From NCBI GenBank assembly GCA_027605045.1, contig JAQFWX010000008.1:1116001-1180000 (forward strand): 64,000 nt of DNA. Direction: 5' to 3'. Position numbers and translations under genes: made by a program. The stretch comes from Phallus indusiatus. Taxonomy: Eukaryota > Basidiomycota > Agaricomycetes > Phallales > Phallaceae. This document shows, piece after piece, positions 20,692 to 32,359 of the stretch. How positions within the stretch are numbered: the first letter of the stretch is position 1; the number at the start of each line of letters is the position of its first letter. The notes under the pieces are model-generated. The model was given only the letters and a program-made list of their open reading frames with translations, was not told the origin of the DNA and did no database searches.

Positions 20692-22110
20692 ATGTTCAAA
20701 TCCTTTCTCCTTCTCTGTGCCGCGGTCAAATCGTTGGCATGGACCTATAACCAGAGCATTGTGTTCGATGCCTCGACTGAAATCTCGGTCGACGCTTCTC
20801 AGAAATTCCAGACCATGACTGGTTCTGGTTGTTCTGCCTCATTTCAAGGAGCTCGCGACATCCTCGGTCGCTCAGGTCTTTCTCCTCAGAAACAGCAAGA
20901 AGTCATTCAAACACTTTTCGATCCAGACATCGGTGCACTAAACATATTGCGCAATGGTATTGGATCCTCTCCAAACAGTTCATTCGGCGGTATGAACTCT
21001 ATTCTTCCCGTCTGTCCCGCTACACCAGAAGGACCTTTCAACTACGTTTTCGATAATGACGATAGTGGCCAGCTCGCCCTTTCGAAGGCCGCGTTGAGTT
21101 ACAATCCGGGTTTAAAGATCTATGCCGATGCATGGTCTGCCCCCGGCTGTATGAAAACCGTCGGCGTCGACTCTAAAGGCGGCTTTTTATGCGGTGTACG
21201 AGGCACGAATTGCTCTTCCGGAGACTGGCGACAAGCGTATGCCAACTACCTCGTGCAATACATTCGCTTTTATCAAGAACAAGGCATCGACATCTATGCC
21301 GTAGGAGCTTATAACGAACCAGACTTCAACCCTATCACTTACGCATCCATGCTTTCTGATGGTTACCAGGCCAAAGACCTCCTCGAAATTCTCTATCCTA
21401 TAGTTAAAGCCGCTTTTCCAGACATCAATGTCACCTGCTGTGATGAAACCGGCGCGAGACAAGGCAGAACGCAGTTGTCCGAGCTTCAAAAAGCGGGAGG
21501 CGGGGATCTTTTCGACATATATACGTACCACAGTTATCAATCGGATCCCGAGATTCCCTTCAATACCCCCAAACAGAATTGGCAAACTGAATGGGCCGAT
21601 GGTGCTGGCGCATGGAATCCCAACTGGGACGTCGTTGGACACATGTCGGAAGGCCATAATTGGGCGTTGTATATGCATAACGCCTTCGTCAACGCTGATA
21701 CAAGTGCATACTTGTATTGGCAATGTGCACAAAACAACACGGGAGATAATGGGTTGATTCAACTCGCGGGAGACGCTTATTATGTGTCCGCGCGGCTGTG
21801 GGCAATGGCCGGATATTTCAGATTCGTGAAACCAGGTGCGAGACGAATCCAGGCGACCAGTTCGGTAGAAGAGGTGTATGTATCTGCGTTTGAGAACGTG
21901 AACGGGACCGTTTCAATTCCGATTATCAATGCAGCACATTTTGGATATCAGGTGTCGGTTGATTTGAAGGGCGTTAAAGCTAAGACGGTGACGCCGTACT
22001 TGACTGATAATAATCATAATGTAAGCCGATTGGCAGACTTTTCGGTGCAGGGTTCAAGGTTCACAGCGATGGTGGAACCACGGTCTATGAAGATATTCTT
22101 CCTACAATAA
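20692..22110 (+). CDS. Secreted glycoside hydrolase family 30 enzyme
   Basis: A single-exon gene of 472 residues. Residues 1-17 (MFKSFLLLCAAVKSLAW) form a signal peptide. The TIM-barrel region includes TGSGCSASFQGARDI, LNILRNGIGSSPNSSFGGM, YADAWSAPGCMK, the acid/base Glu in GAYNEPDFNP and the nucleophile Glu in NWQTEWADGAG. The C-terminal beta-sandwich carries SARLWAMAGYFRFVKPG and ends FTAMVEPRSMKIFFLQ. GH30 enzymes of fungi act on xylan, beta-1,6-galactan or beta-1,6-glucan; the YADAWSAPG and SGDWRQAY blocks suggest a xylanase- or galactanase-type subfamily, but I cannot decide. It is the only intact GH30 copy among at least five traces here, and it converges on family copy C. Lack of introns is notable in this intron-rich window. 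Confidence 0.9.
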   Translation: MFKSFLLLCAAVKSLAWTYNQSIVFDASTEISVDASQKFQTMTGSGCSASFQGARDILGRSGLSPQKQQEVIQTLFDPDIGALNILRNGIGSSPNSSFGGMNSILPVCPATPEGPFNYVFDNDDSGQLALSKAALSYNPGLKIYADAWSAPGCMKTVGVDSKGGFLCGVRGTNCSSGDWRQAYANYLVQYIRFYQEQGIDIYAVGAYNEPDFNPITYASMLSDGYQAKDLLEILYPIVKAAFPDINVTCCDETGARQGRTQLSELQKAGGGDLFDIYTYHSYQSDPEIPFNTPKQNWQTEWADGAGAWNPNWDVVGHMSEGHNWALYMHNAFVNADTSAYLYWQCAQNNTGDNGLIQLAGDAYYVSARLWAMAGYFRFVKPGARRIQATSSVEEVYVSAFENVNGTVSIPIINAAHFGYQVSVDLKGVKAKTVTPYLTDNNHNVSRLADFSVQGSRFTAMVEPRSMKIFFLQ

Positions 22111-22380
22111 TCAATCTGATAAGATCAAGCATACATGTATGTATTTAAACAAATTTACAGAGACATTTTGAGGTGCAAGGAAAACACCAAATAAAGATAT
22201 GAACTCGAACTAGGCGTGAAGGTGACTCCAGCGATTATATGAGTAATTATAATATAAAGAGTCAGACGAATAAAAATGCGCACCTGAAGTTCAAAAAAGC
22301 TGAACTTCAGATGCGTCGTGCGAACTAACCAAAGGTGTGAACGCGTGAACGCTTCGAGTTGCGCTGCACGCCGTGCACTC

Positions 22381-25084
22381 TCAACAATCTCCTGGTTTAG
22401 GTCTACTGAACAATAGTAAAGGGGGAAGATCTAAACTATGAGCAGTTTCATTGCTTTCTGGATCAATATTCAATAAAACGTGAGCACGCCGGATAAAATC
22501 GAGCGTTCCATGGCCGATATTAAGTACACTTAGGGTTCGACGAGTTTGAACTCTGAATGAATTTGAATCGAAACCAAGGTTGTCGAAATCCGAAGAATAT
22601 AGTCTATTGGTCCCCAAAGGATCGAGGGACCAGTATGTATCCAGTGTTTTATCGTTTACACCTGCGAATCTCGAAATAAAGAGATATAATTAGAAGTTCC
22701 AACCGAACATTTGAACCTGGAAGGAATCTGGATGTGCCATGAGAATCCAGTAACTGCGGTGACCGTTTGAATAAAATCTTCTATATACAATGTCACAATA
22801 GTGGAATTGACATACCAACGCAAAATGCCAGAGTCATGCACGCCACCGGTTCTTGCATGTAAGTAGCCACTTTGACTGACATATGCACGAATCAATTGTT
22901 TCCAGGCAGCATCATTCGAATATTGAAGATCGCATTCAACCACCACTGTTTGAAGATCATCGGTAGTCGAAATATCTATATCCACAGGAACGCGAGTTCT
23001 GAAAACATTCAAGTCGATGATCAGTGCCGCATGCACAGTGGGAAATAGGCCATACCTGAAATGTTCACCACAACATTCGACAAACGATCTATTCTTCTTC
23101 TTGAAGAATACCTCCAGTATTACATCACGAGGAATCCAGAACAATGGCTCTCTGCACGGAATAAGACCCAATAAAGCCGCGTTTGAAGCGTCAGGTGCAC
23201 CGTTGGGTTCATCAACTAATAGAATGACACCAGCGTAGACAGGATAAGCCGGTGCGGGGACGTCCTTCCGTTTTAGGACACATATAGCGTCATAAAGATC
23301 CCATAATAAGGAGGGGTTCGAAGGAACATTCGACTTTGGGGGCACTTGCAGCATGTCAATTCTTTCCAAAATCTTGATCACCTCCTGTGGAGATTTATTG
23401 CTAACAGGTATAATCGGCTGGAAAGCAGGGACACCTTTTGAAACATTCTGCAGCCATTCCTGACATTGAAGCAAAAATTGAGAGTGATCTCCTTTATGTG
23501 TTTAGAAATGAAAAAAAAATGAACTAACAAATACGACAAGCCCATGTCCGTCTAGAAGATTCACATAACAAGAGCCAAGATATCTATCGTTACGGCTGTT
23601 GAAGCCGATAAACGGGCGATGGATTCCCAGATCCCGCCAAGATAAAATGGCGTGGGGAGATATGTTTTCCGCCACATATTGTAGGCCTTCCTGTAGGCAA
23701 AAGGCAAACGGTGAGAAATAATTAATGAAAAATGATTTATTCAAGCTCACAGAAAAAGACAACGTCTAAAATGTGTTTGAAAAAGAAATTATCATCAAAT
23801 CTCGTGATAACTGACTGCTTGGTATGTATCTATGTAACCCAGTGGATCGCCAAATCTTGGATTGAATTGATTAATTGGAATACACCATGCTATCGTACAA
23901 TAGTAAGTTTCGACCTGGATTTCTTGAGGTGACATAAATAGACTGTTTTGAAAGACAAGGCCAGGGTTTTCCTTCGACGTAATTATACCAAAGAGCTGCA
24001 TCAGACCTGGATGACTTGCATTATAATTGAGCTAACATTTGTAACTGTCTCAAAAGAGATGGGTGTATTACCGATATCGCGAATACCACTCCTTTTCTGC
24101 GTTGAATCTCTGTCGGAAGTATCAGCATATAGCGAAAATGTAGCAGTATTTGCTGTAGTAACACGCACGGAAATAGCATCCTGACCTTTGTAGACACGAA
24201 CTATCCGTGTCTGACTCTCTTTTTTCCATCGGACTTCCCAGTGTTCAACCTGTTCATTCGAGGTACTTTTAAGCACGTTTAGATCGCCAAGTCGGACTTT
24301 TTCGAACTGGCTATTCTCAGACAACTTCAGAACGCAGACGACCGAACCGACTTACATGAGACTCCATTTCGTCTGCGTCGCTGCATACTTGCAGACGTAT
24401 GATTCCCCTAAACTACACATGAAACTGGAATGAGATCAAAGGTTGTATCAAATATATTTATGCGCACCACGAGATCACTCCGAAATGTTGCTATCCGATT
24501 TTGATAACGCAGTAATGAATCTTTTTCGCGATCAGCCGTGAAATAACCGCGAAGGAGTTTCAGCTTATATGGTTTGTTGAATGACTTCAGATCATCGGAA
24601 ATCTCTTTTAAGTATCTGTTTGGACGGATTCAGGTCTTAATAGATTTGTACGAGCGGGTCTGCATACTGGTAAAACGTTTTACAATCTTCTTCAAAGTGA
24701 TTCAACGAGGACGCGGTTTCGGAATTCTTCTTAGTCTCCTCGTGAAGTATTTTTAGAGTTGTCGTGACGGCGTTTGTTAAGTCTTTATAAATGTCTTGGT
24801 TTTGTTGCATCTGCTGTTTTTTTTTGTCAGCTCTCATATATTAAGTTATATGTATATGTTTAATGACTACTCACTTGAATGGGTTTCAGTAATGTCATGA
24901 CTAAGTCAGCTGCGCCCTTCAGATATGGGAATGGCAAAAGACCCCCTGCTGCACTAGCCAATTCAGCGATTCGGAAAGCATCCGAGACCCAGTCGGTTTT
25001 TTTGTGTATAACAGATTTCGGGGTTGAGCCTGATGCGCCATGTTCTTCTTGGGGACTAGTAGACCTTTTCTTCCGAAAACCCAT
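22381..25084 (-). pseudogene. MLKL-like helical / pseudokinase family, copy C (frameshifted in exon 12)
   Basis: Copy C reads well from the ATG at 25084 through most of the gene: LASAAGGLLPFPYLKGAADLV, MQQNQDIYKDL, RGYFTADREKDSLLRYQNRI, the kinase-like WEVRWKKESQTRIVRVYKG and HPGLMQLFGI, a small exon (TLSFS), EGLQYVAENISPHAILSWRDL, and FRTRVPVDIDISTTDDLQTV. In exon 12, just after SVGTSNY (about 22680-22692), it is 10 bases shorter than copies A and B, so the frame shifts and soon stops; the lost frame continues as YLFISRFAG and TYWSLDPLGTNRLY to TGA at 22381. It also lacks the acidic tail exon, ending PKPGDC. A truncated product could still carry the helical and kinase-like parts. Confidence 0.75.
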
Positions 25085-25499
25085 ACTTTAGAGACAGAAT
25101 GAAGTGCTGCTCCGACTATGTGATATATCGATCTACATCGATGCGTTCCGATATGTTCACTGCGGGCTTTTCCTATGCTTGCCAGCAAGCTTCCTGTATC
25201 GCCTCTGGGAACAGTGATTAACGTCGTCCAATTGTGGCTGCACTGCATCAAGATGCGCGCTTGCCCTCAGGCTCAACTGAGCCAAATCCGGCGAGCACAA
25301 GGCTTCTAAGTTCTTCGGTCTTAAACGAGTGGCCATGAACGCTGTTAAGTACAAAGAAGCATTGTTTGTCGTGGGACAAGATAAAACATACACGAGAATA
25401 AAGGGAAAGATATTTTCAAGTGTGAAGAAAATGCTATTGAAAGCGAACGGTGACTCTAACGATTGTAAATACCAGTTACCAAGTTAGAAGGCTAAAGTG
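25085..25499. other. Upstream region of copy C
   Basis: An ATCGATCTACATCGATG segment at about 25127-25143 probably belongs to the copy C promoter. The part at 25170-25330 resembles the segment upstream of copy F at about 44985-45120 (both hold a GTCGTCCAAT and an AAGATGCGCG- or AAATGCGCG-type block), so the upstream region was copied with the gene. No other gene is seen. Confidence 0.5.
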
Positions 25500-25690
25500 A
25501 AAGGCTTTACCCAGCCCCAAGACCATCATTGATCGACTCATCCTCTGCTTCATCTATCACTGTATGATAGGATTCAGAAAAGGAGCATCTTGATCAGAAT
25601 CTTTTAAAATAGAGCATCTGAGGTTGGTAGGAACCTGGAGGTGCCACGAGAACTCAGTTGCTACGGAGGAGTCCATATACTTGGTTACTA
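25500..25690 (-). pseudogene. Relic of a further family copy: C-terminal pieces fused by a deletion
   Basis: On the reverse strand, the start of exon 12 (TEFSWHLQVPTNLRCS) is followed almost directly by an acidic tail (DSDQDAPFSESYHT). In intact copies about 350 coding bases and an intron lie between them. This is therefore a leftover of another copy with a large internal deletion, lying between copies C and D. Confidence 0.65.
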
Positions 25691-25699
25691 GTTACTAGT

Positions 25700-25918
25700 A
25701 AGAATGTGAACTGAACGGTTTCAATTCCTATAATCAATGCAACGCATTTTGGGTATCAGGTGTCGGTCAATCTGAAAGGTGTTAAAGCTAGGACGGTGTT
25801 CCCGTACTCGACTAATAAAAATCATAATGTGAGCCAATTGGCAAACTTTTTCTGTGCGGGGTTCAAAGTTCACGGCAACGGTGAGATGATTATTGTAACA
25901 ATATTCTTTCCACGCTGA
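25700..25918 (+). pseudogene. GH30 glycosidase relic (C-terminal end)
   Basis: The plus strand matches the last 70 codons of the intact GH30 gene: pieces corresponding to TVSIPIINAAHFGYQVSV, LKGVKA, a YLTDNNHN-like block and a degenerate end before TGA at 25916. It carries stops and frameshifts. It converges on copy D, repeating the GH30/family arrangement. Confidence 0.75.
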
Positions 25919-26023
25919 TCTAATCGATAAGATGAGACATATATGTATTTAACCGAGATCAAGGAAGATATATTTTCAGGTGGGGGGAAAATATCAAATA
26001 AAGTGAGACTTCTGAAATTCGAA

Positions 26024-28903
26024 CTAGTCGCGCCGAATGTGACTCCAGTGACTGTAAACACCTCTTGAGACTGAACCACCACCTGCTTCATACTCTGCTG
26101 TATGATAGGATTCGGGGCTAGCACTATCTAGATCAGAATCTTACAGACAGATGAGAAGTTGATGGCAGCAAGTACAACTCAAGTAGGCTTACCATCGGGT
26201 ACTACATCACCTGATTCAGGTTGAATAAGGCGTATCAAAGGGAGACCTAAAATACGGGCACCTTCATCGCTTTCAGGATCAATATTCATCATAGCGAGAG
26301 CGCGCTGGATAAATTCGAATTGTTCATGAGGAACGATAAACACACGGAGGGTTCGACGAACTCGAACTCCGAGTGATGTTGAGTCAAAACCGAGCGTGTT
26401 CATTTCAGAACTATCTATCTTCTCGATTCCAGAAGGATCAAGAGACCAGTATGTAGTCGGCGTTTCATTATGTACCGCCGGTTTCGAAATAAAGAAGTAT
26501 AACTCTTTATACTCGAAAGTTTCAGCCGAACATCTGAGCTTTGAAGGAATCTGGAGGTGCCACGAGAACCCAGTAACTACGGAGATCCTGAATACTATGT
26601 ATAATGATACAATAATAGAAGTAACATACCTACGCAAACAGTACTAAGGTCATGCACGCCATTGGTTCTTGAACGTAAGCAGCCAATCTGACTGACATAT
26701 GCGCGAGCCAGTCGTTCCCAGGCATTATTATTCAAACACAGAACGTCGCACTCAACCACCACTGCCTGGAGATCGTCGGCACCAGTAGCCGAAATGCCTG
26801 GTGTATCTACAGGAAGACGAATCCTGAAAAAAAAAACATCCAGGCTTATACTCAGTACCGCTACATGTAGGGAATAATGTCATACCTGAAATGTTCACCG
26901 TAATCTTCAATAGTCAATTTGGTGTGCAGTAGTTTATTACGAATCAACCAATCCGATGATGATGGTCCTTCGCACGGAATAAACCCTAATATAGCTGCAT
27001 TTGAAGCGTCAAGTGCATTATTGTGTTTATCAGCTAATAGAATGTAACCAGTGTAGACAGGATATGCTGGTGCGGAGATGTCCTCCCACGTGGTAAGATA
27101 CATGGAATCATAGAGATCCCATAAGAAAGAGGGGTCCAAAGGAACATACGACTTTTGGGATGATTGTAGCATGTCTACTCTTTCCATGACATTAGCTGAC
27201 TCCTCTTGAGATATATTTCTAATAGACACCCTCCGATAGTGATAAGCAGGGATGCCTTGTAAAATATTCGGCAACCATTCCTGATATTGAAGGATAAACT
27301 CATAGTCAGGCGTTTAGAAATAGGAAGAAAGAAAAATTAACGAACAAATACAACAAACCCGCGTCTGTCTATAACGTCCACATGACAAGAGGCAAGATAT
27401 CCATCCTCACGGTTTTTGAAAGCGACAAACGCGCGAGAGAATCGCAGACCTCGCCAAGCTAAAAAAGCATGCTGAGACATATTTTCCGCCACGTATTGTA
27501 AGCCTTCCTGTAAGCGGAAGGCAGACGGTTAATATAAATGATTGGTGAAAATATGATTTATTCAAGCTCACAGCAGAAGACAATGCCTAAAAAATGTGTT
27601 TGGGAAAAAGAAATTGACATCTCAAATCTCATGATAACTTACTGCACGGTATGTGTCTATGTAACCCAATGCATCGCCAAATCTTGAAACGAATTGAACA
27701 ATTGGAATACACCACGCTGTATACATATAAGAGTAAGTTTGCTTTAGTTCCGTATAAGTGGCAAAAAGACGAACGATTGTAAAAGATAAGGCCAGGGTTT
27801 TCTTTGGATGTGATTATACCAAACAGCTGGATCAGATTTGGATGACTTATGTTATGATTGAGATGCTGTTTATGACTATTTCACAAGAGACAAGTGTATT
27901 ACCGATATCGCGTATACCAATCCTTTTCTGCTTTGAATTTCTGTTGAAAAGTATAAGCATATAGCGAAAACATGGCAACATTTGTTGTGACACGTACGGA
28001 AATAGCATCTCGACCTTTGTAGACACGGACCATCCGTGTCTGGGCCTCTTGTTTCCATCGAACTTTCCAGTGTTCAACTTGCCCATACGAGGTCTTTTCA
28101 AGCACGTGTAAATCACCCAGTCTGATTTGTTCGAACTGACCTCTTTCAGAAAACTTCAGAACGCGAACGAGGCAATCCGACTTACGTGAGAGTCCATCTC
28201 ATCTGTGTTACTGCTTATACGTAAACGTATGATTCCCCTAAACTGAGTATGGCATTGAAATGGGATCAAAAGCTGCATTAAAAACATTTGTGCGCACCAT
28301 AAGATTACTCCGAAACCTTTTTATCTGATTTTGATAACGCATCAATACATCTTTTTCGCGATTGGCTCTGAAAAAACCGCGAAGAAGTTTTGGTTTATTT
28401 GATTTATTGCATGACTTGAGATCTTCGGAAATGTTTTGTAAGTATCTATTTAAGCGGATTCAGGTCTCAATTTGTTTGCATAGGCAGGACTGCATACTGG
28501 TGAAACTTTTCACAATCTTTTTCAAAGTAATTCAAGGAGGATGCGGTTTCGGAATTCTTCTTAGTCTCTTCATGGAGTATTTTCAAGATTGTTACAATAG
28601 TGATTGTTAGCTCCTTATAACCGTCTTGGTTCTGTTGTACTTGCTGGTTTTTTTTTATCAGCACTTGCGAGTTGAGTTTCATATATTCAACAGGTGACTC
28701 ACTTGAATAGTCTTCAGCAAAATCTTAACTAGGTCTGCTGCACCCTTCAGATATGGGAACGGTAGAAGACTCCCTGCCGCACTAGCCAATTCAGCGACTC
28801 GGAAAGCATTAGATACCCAGTCGGTTTCTATCGGATATTGCGGTTGAGGCTGAGGCGACGTGTTTCTCTTGGGGGTTAGGAGACCCTTTCCTCCGAAAAC
28901 CAT
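26024..28903 (-). pseudogene. MLKL-like helical / pseudokinase family, copy D (frameshift in exon 7)
   Basis: Start ATG at 28903, stop at 26024. Readable blocks are SNAFRVAELASAAGSLLPFP, QVQQNQDGYKELTI, an exon-3 piece with REKDVLMRYQNQI, kinase-like HWKVRWKQEAQTRMVRVYKG and HPNLIQLFGI, the small exon ALSSA, then WHLQIPSKLRCSAETFEYK and TYWSLDPSGIEKIDS, and a short tail with DSASPESYHTAEYE. Compared with copies B and E, the segment between CGTTCG and GCGTGG in exon 7 (about 27721-27775) is 52 bases rather than a multiple of three, which shifts the frame before AWCIPIVQF. All other junctions keep phase. The intron after exon 5 has no stop in frame here. It probably gives a truncated protein. 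Confidence 0.7.
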
Positions 28904-29541
28904 CCCTGTGTGTATGGGATATCTATCGATACTGTTTTATGTGTCCAACATGCGCATTCTCTTGCTTATGTAGTTACTGTCGTTCAACCGCAGCTGTAGA
29001 TGCCAGCGCCCCTCAGTAGCCATGAGGCAACCAACCCTAAGCTTACGCAAGCTGAGTACATTGATTTGTGGAGTCTAACAAATGGTAAGGCCGGTAAGGT
29101 TTGAAGATGGGAGGAGAAAGTTGTATTCTGATCAAAATCTGCCAGTGACTTGAAACTAGCGCCAGCAGCTCGTGCAGTAAAATACCATATATAGCCTTGC
29201 GCGCTTCCCCCCAGACTGCCAAGAAACTTCTTGCATCTCCTCAAGAAGTTGATAGTTGTCCAAAAAATAAGCGTACTTGCAGGTGGCTTGGCTTGTCTTG
29301 TCGGACTGACCGGCCAAGTTTTAAAATTCAATCTGAAGGCGTACGTAAAGTACATAAATTACTCGATCAACTCCTGAAGACGACACCGCCAGAGTTCGTG
29401 TTCGTCTCCATCAGACTTCTTCATCATTCATGTATTTAGACAACATTAAGGGAAGAGATATTTCAAGTGCGAGGAGAATACTAAATAGAGATTCTACCAG
29501 CGACGTAAAATCTGATGATAGGTGAAAAACGTTATTGAATC
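28904..29541. other. Copy D upstream region and downstream flank of copy E
   Basis: An ATCGAT motif at 28925-28930 lies about 25 bases before the copy D ATG. Near 29430-29500 the sequence resembles the 3' flank of the intact GH30 gene (GTATTTA followed by a GAGATATTT- and AATACTAAATA-type stretch), so only the 3' UTR of the convergent GH30 gene seems to survive beside copy E. No coding sequence is supported. Confidence 0.45.
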
Positions 29542-32359
29542 TCATGGGCGTCGACTGATCCACCCTCTGCTATCCTCTGCTGTATGATGGACTTCGGAGT
29601 TAGCAATAGCTGGATCAGAATATTACAGAAAAGTAAGAAACTGCATGTAGCAATTACAACTAAAGTATGCTTACCGCCGAATACATCGCCTGATTCAGGT
29701 TGAATAAGACATATCAAAGGGAGACCTAAAACATGGGCGGCTTCATCGCTTTCAGGATCAATCTTCAACATGACGAGAGCACGCTGGATAAACTCAAATT
29801 GTTCATGATGTATGACAAACGCACGGATGGTTCGACAAATTTTGACATCAAGTGATTTCGAGTCGAAACCGAGCGTGTCCATATCAGAACTATATACCCT
29901 GCCGAACCCCGAAGGATCAAGAGACCAGTATGTAGTCGGCGTTTCATCATGTACCGCCGGTTTTGAAATAAAGAAGTATAATTCCTTATATTCAGAAGTT
30001 TCAGCCGAACACCTGAGCTTCGAAGGAACCTGGAGGTGCCACGAGAACCCAGTAACTACGGAAACCTTGAATCAAAATCTATGTACAATAACACAATAAT
30101 AGAAGTAAACATACCAGCGCAAACAGTCCTAAGGTCTTGCACACGACCGGTTCGTAAACGTAGGCGGCCAATCTGACTGACATATGCACGAGCCAATCGT
30201 TCCCAGGCAGTATTATTCAAGTATAGAATATCACACTCGACTACCACTGTCTGGAGATCGTCGTCGGTGGCCGAAATGCTCGGTGTATCCACGGGAACGC
30301 GAATCCTGAAAACATTCAAGTGAATATTGACATGCCGCTACATATATAATGGGAAGTATGTCATACCTGAAATGTTGACCGGAATCTTCGATATTCAATT
30401 TGGTATGCAGTATTTCATTACGAACGAACCAGTCCAAGGGTGACGGTTCTTTGCATGGAATAAACCCTAATATGACTCCATTTGAAGCATCAAGTGTATC
30501 GTTGTGTTCATCAGCTAATAGAATGTCACCGGCGTAGACAGGATACGCTGGCGCGGGAACGTCCTTCCATGTAAAGACATACATGGCATCATAGAGATCC
30601 CATAAGAAAGTGGGGTCCGAAAGGACATTCGACCTTTGAGATGATTGTAGCATGTCTACTCTTCTTATAACCTTGGCTGACTCCTCTTGAGATATATTGC
30701 TAATAGATAACCTCCGACAGTGATAAGCAGGGATGCCTTGTAAAACATTCGGCAACCATTCCTAAGAATAATTTCATAGGTACTCTTTTTCAGGCGTTTA
30801 AAAACAGAAAAAAAAATGAACTAACAAATACGACAAACCCGCGTCTGTCTATAACGTCCACATGACAAGAGGCAAGGTATCCATCCTCACGGCCTTTGAA
30901 AGCAATAAAAGCGCGAGAAAATCGCAAATCCCGCCAAGATAAAATGGCATCGTGAGATATACTTTCCCCCACATATTTACAGCCTTCCTGTAAGATGAAG
31001 GTAAACGGGTGAGATACAAACAACTAGTGAGATAGTGGTCGATTCTAGATCTCACAGAAAAAGACAACTCCTGTGATGTATAATGAAGGAGATGTTTCAT
31101 CAAATATTGTGGTGACCACTGCATGGTATCTATTTATGTGCCGACCCAATGGATCGCCAAATCTTGGACCGAATTGAGTAAACGGAATACACCACGCTAT
31201 ATACACACATTTAACAGTGAGTATTGGTTTCGATTGTGCGAAAAGTAACAAAAACGAACGGTTGTAAAAGACAAGACCAGGCTTTTCTTTGCATGTAATT
31301 ATTCCGAATAGCTGTATCACATTTGGATGACTTGCACGAAGAATGAGTTACCGTTTATAACTATTTCACGAGACAAGTGTATTACCGATATCGCGAGTAC
31401 CACTCCTTTTCTGCTTTGAATTTCTGTTAAAAGTGTAAGACTATAGCGAGAAAGTGACAGTACTTATCTTAATCACTCACGGAAATAGCATCCCGACCTT
31501 TGTAGACACGAACCAAACGCGTCTGACTCTCTTGTTTCCATCGGACTTTCCAGTGCTCAACTAGTCCATTTGAGCTATTCTCGAGCACATTTAGATCACC
31601 CAGTCTAATTTTCTCGAACTGGCCATTCTCAGAAGACTTCAAAAGGCAAACGACTAATCAGACTCACATGAGAGTCCATCTCATCTATGTCGTTGTTTAT
31701 TTGTAGACGTATGATCCCCCTAAGCTAGATATGTGATTGGAATGAGATCAGAGGTTGCACCCAAACATATTTTGCGTACCATAAGATTATTCCGAAACTC
31801 TTCTATCTGTCTTTGATAACGTGCTAGACAATCTTTTTCACGATCGGCCGAGAAATATTTTCGAAGGAGACTTGATTTTTTCGGGTTATTGAATGTCTTG
31901 AGATTGTTTACAATGTGTTGCAAGTATCTATTATGGCGAATTCAGGCTGGCAAGTATAAACCTTGATAGGGGCCTCCGTACCGATTAAATGCTTCACAGT
32001 CTTTTTCAAAGTAATCTAACGAGGATGCGGTTTCGGGATCATTCTTAGTCTCTTCATGGAGTATTTGCAAGATTGTTGTGACATTGATTGTTAGCTCCTC
32101 ATAACTATCTTGGTTTTGTTGCATTTGCTGATTTATAATCAGCTGAGTTCCGTATATCCAATAGTTAACTCACTTGGATAGGCCTCAACAGAGTCTTTAC
32201 TAGCTCTGCTGCACCCTTGAGATATGGGAATGGCAGAAGCCCCCCCGCCGCACTAGCCAATTCAGCAACTTGGAAGGCATTCGATACCCAGTCGGTTTCT
32301 TTCTGTATGCCAGAGATCGCGGTTGGGGGTTTAGGAGATTTTTTCTTCCGAAACGCCAT
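29542..32359 (-). CDS. MLKL-like helical / pseudokinase family, copy E (appears intact)
   Basis: The ATG at 32359 (MAFRKKKSPKPP) is chosen because it matches the starts of copies B, C and F; an in-frame upstream ATG exists at 32410. All 13 exons keep phase: LASAAGGLLPFPYLKGAAELV; MQQNQDSYEELTINVT; RKYFSADREKDCLARYQRQI; VEHWKVRWKQESQTRLVRV; HPNVIQLFGIITCKEKPGL; microexon ELSFS; SHDAILSWRDLRFSRAFIAF; an exon with FLWDLYDAMYV; RIRVPVDTPSISATDD; then TYWSLDPSGFGRVYS. The kinase-like part has no HRD or DFG motif. The expected last acceptor is mutated; using the next AG gives a short tail ANSEVHHTAED and a stop at 29542. The donor of intron 7 (GTGGTC) is weak. Function is unknown; the architecture suggests membrane-acting helices controlled by a pseudokinase. 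Confidence 0.7.
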
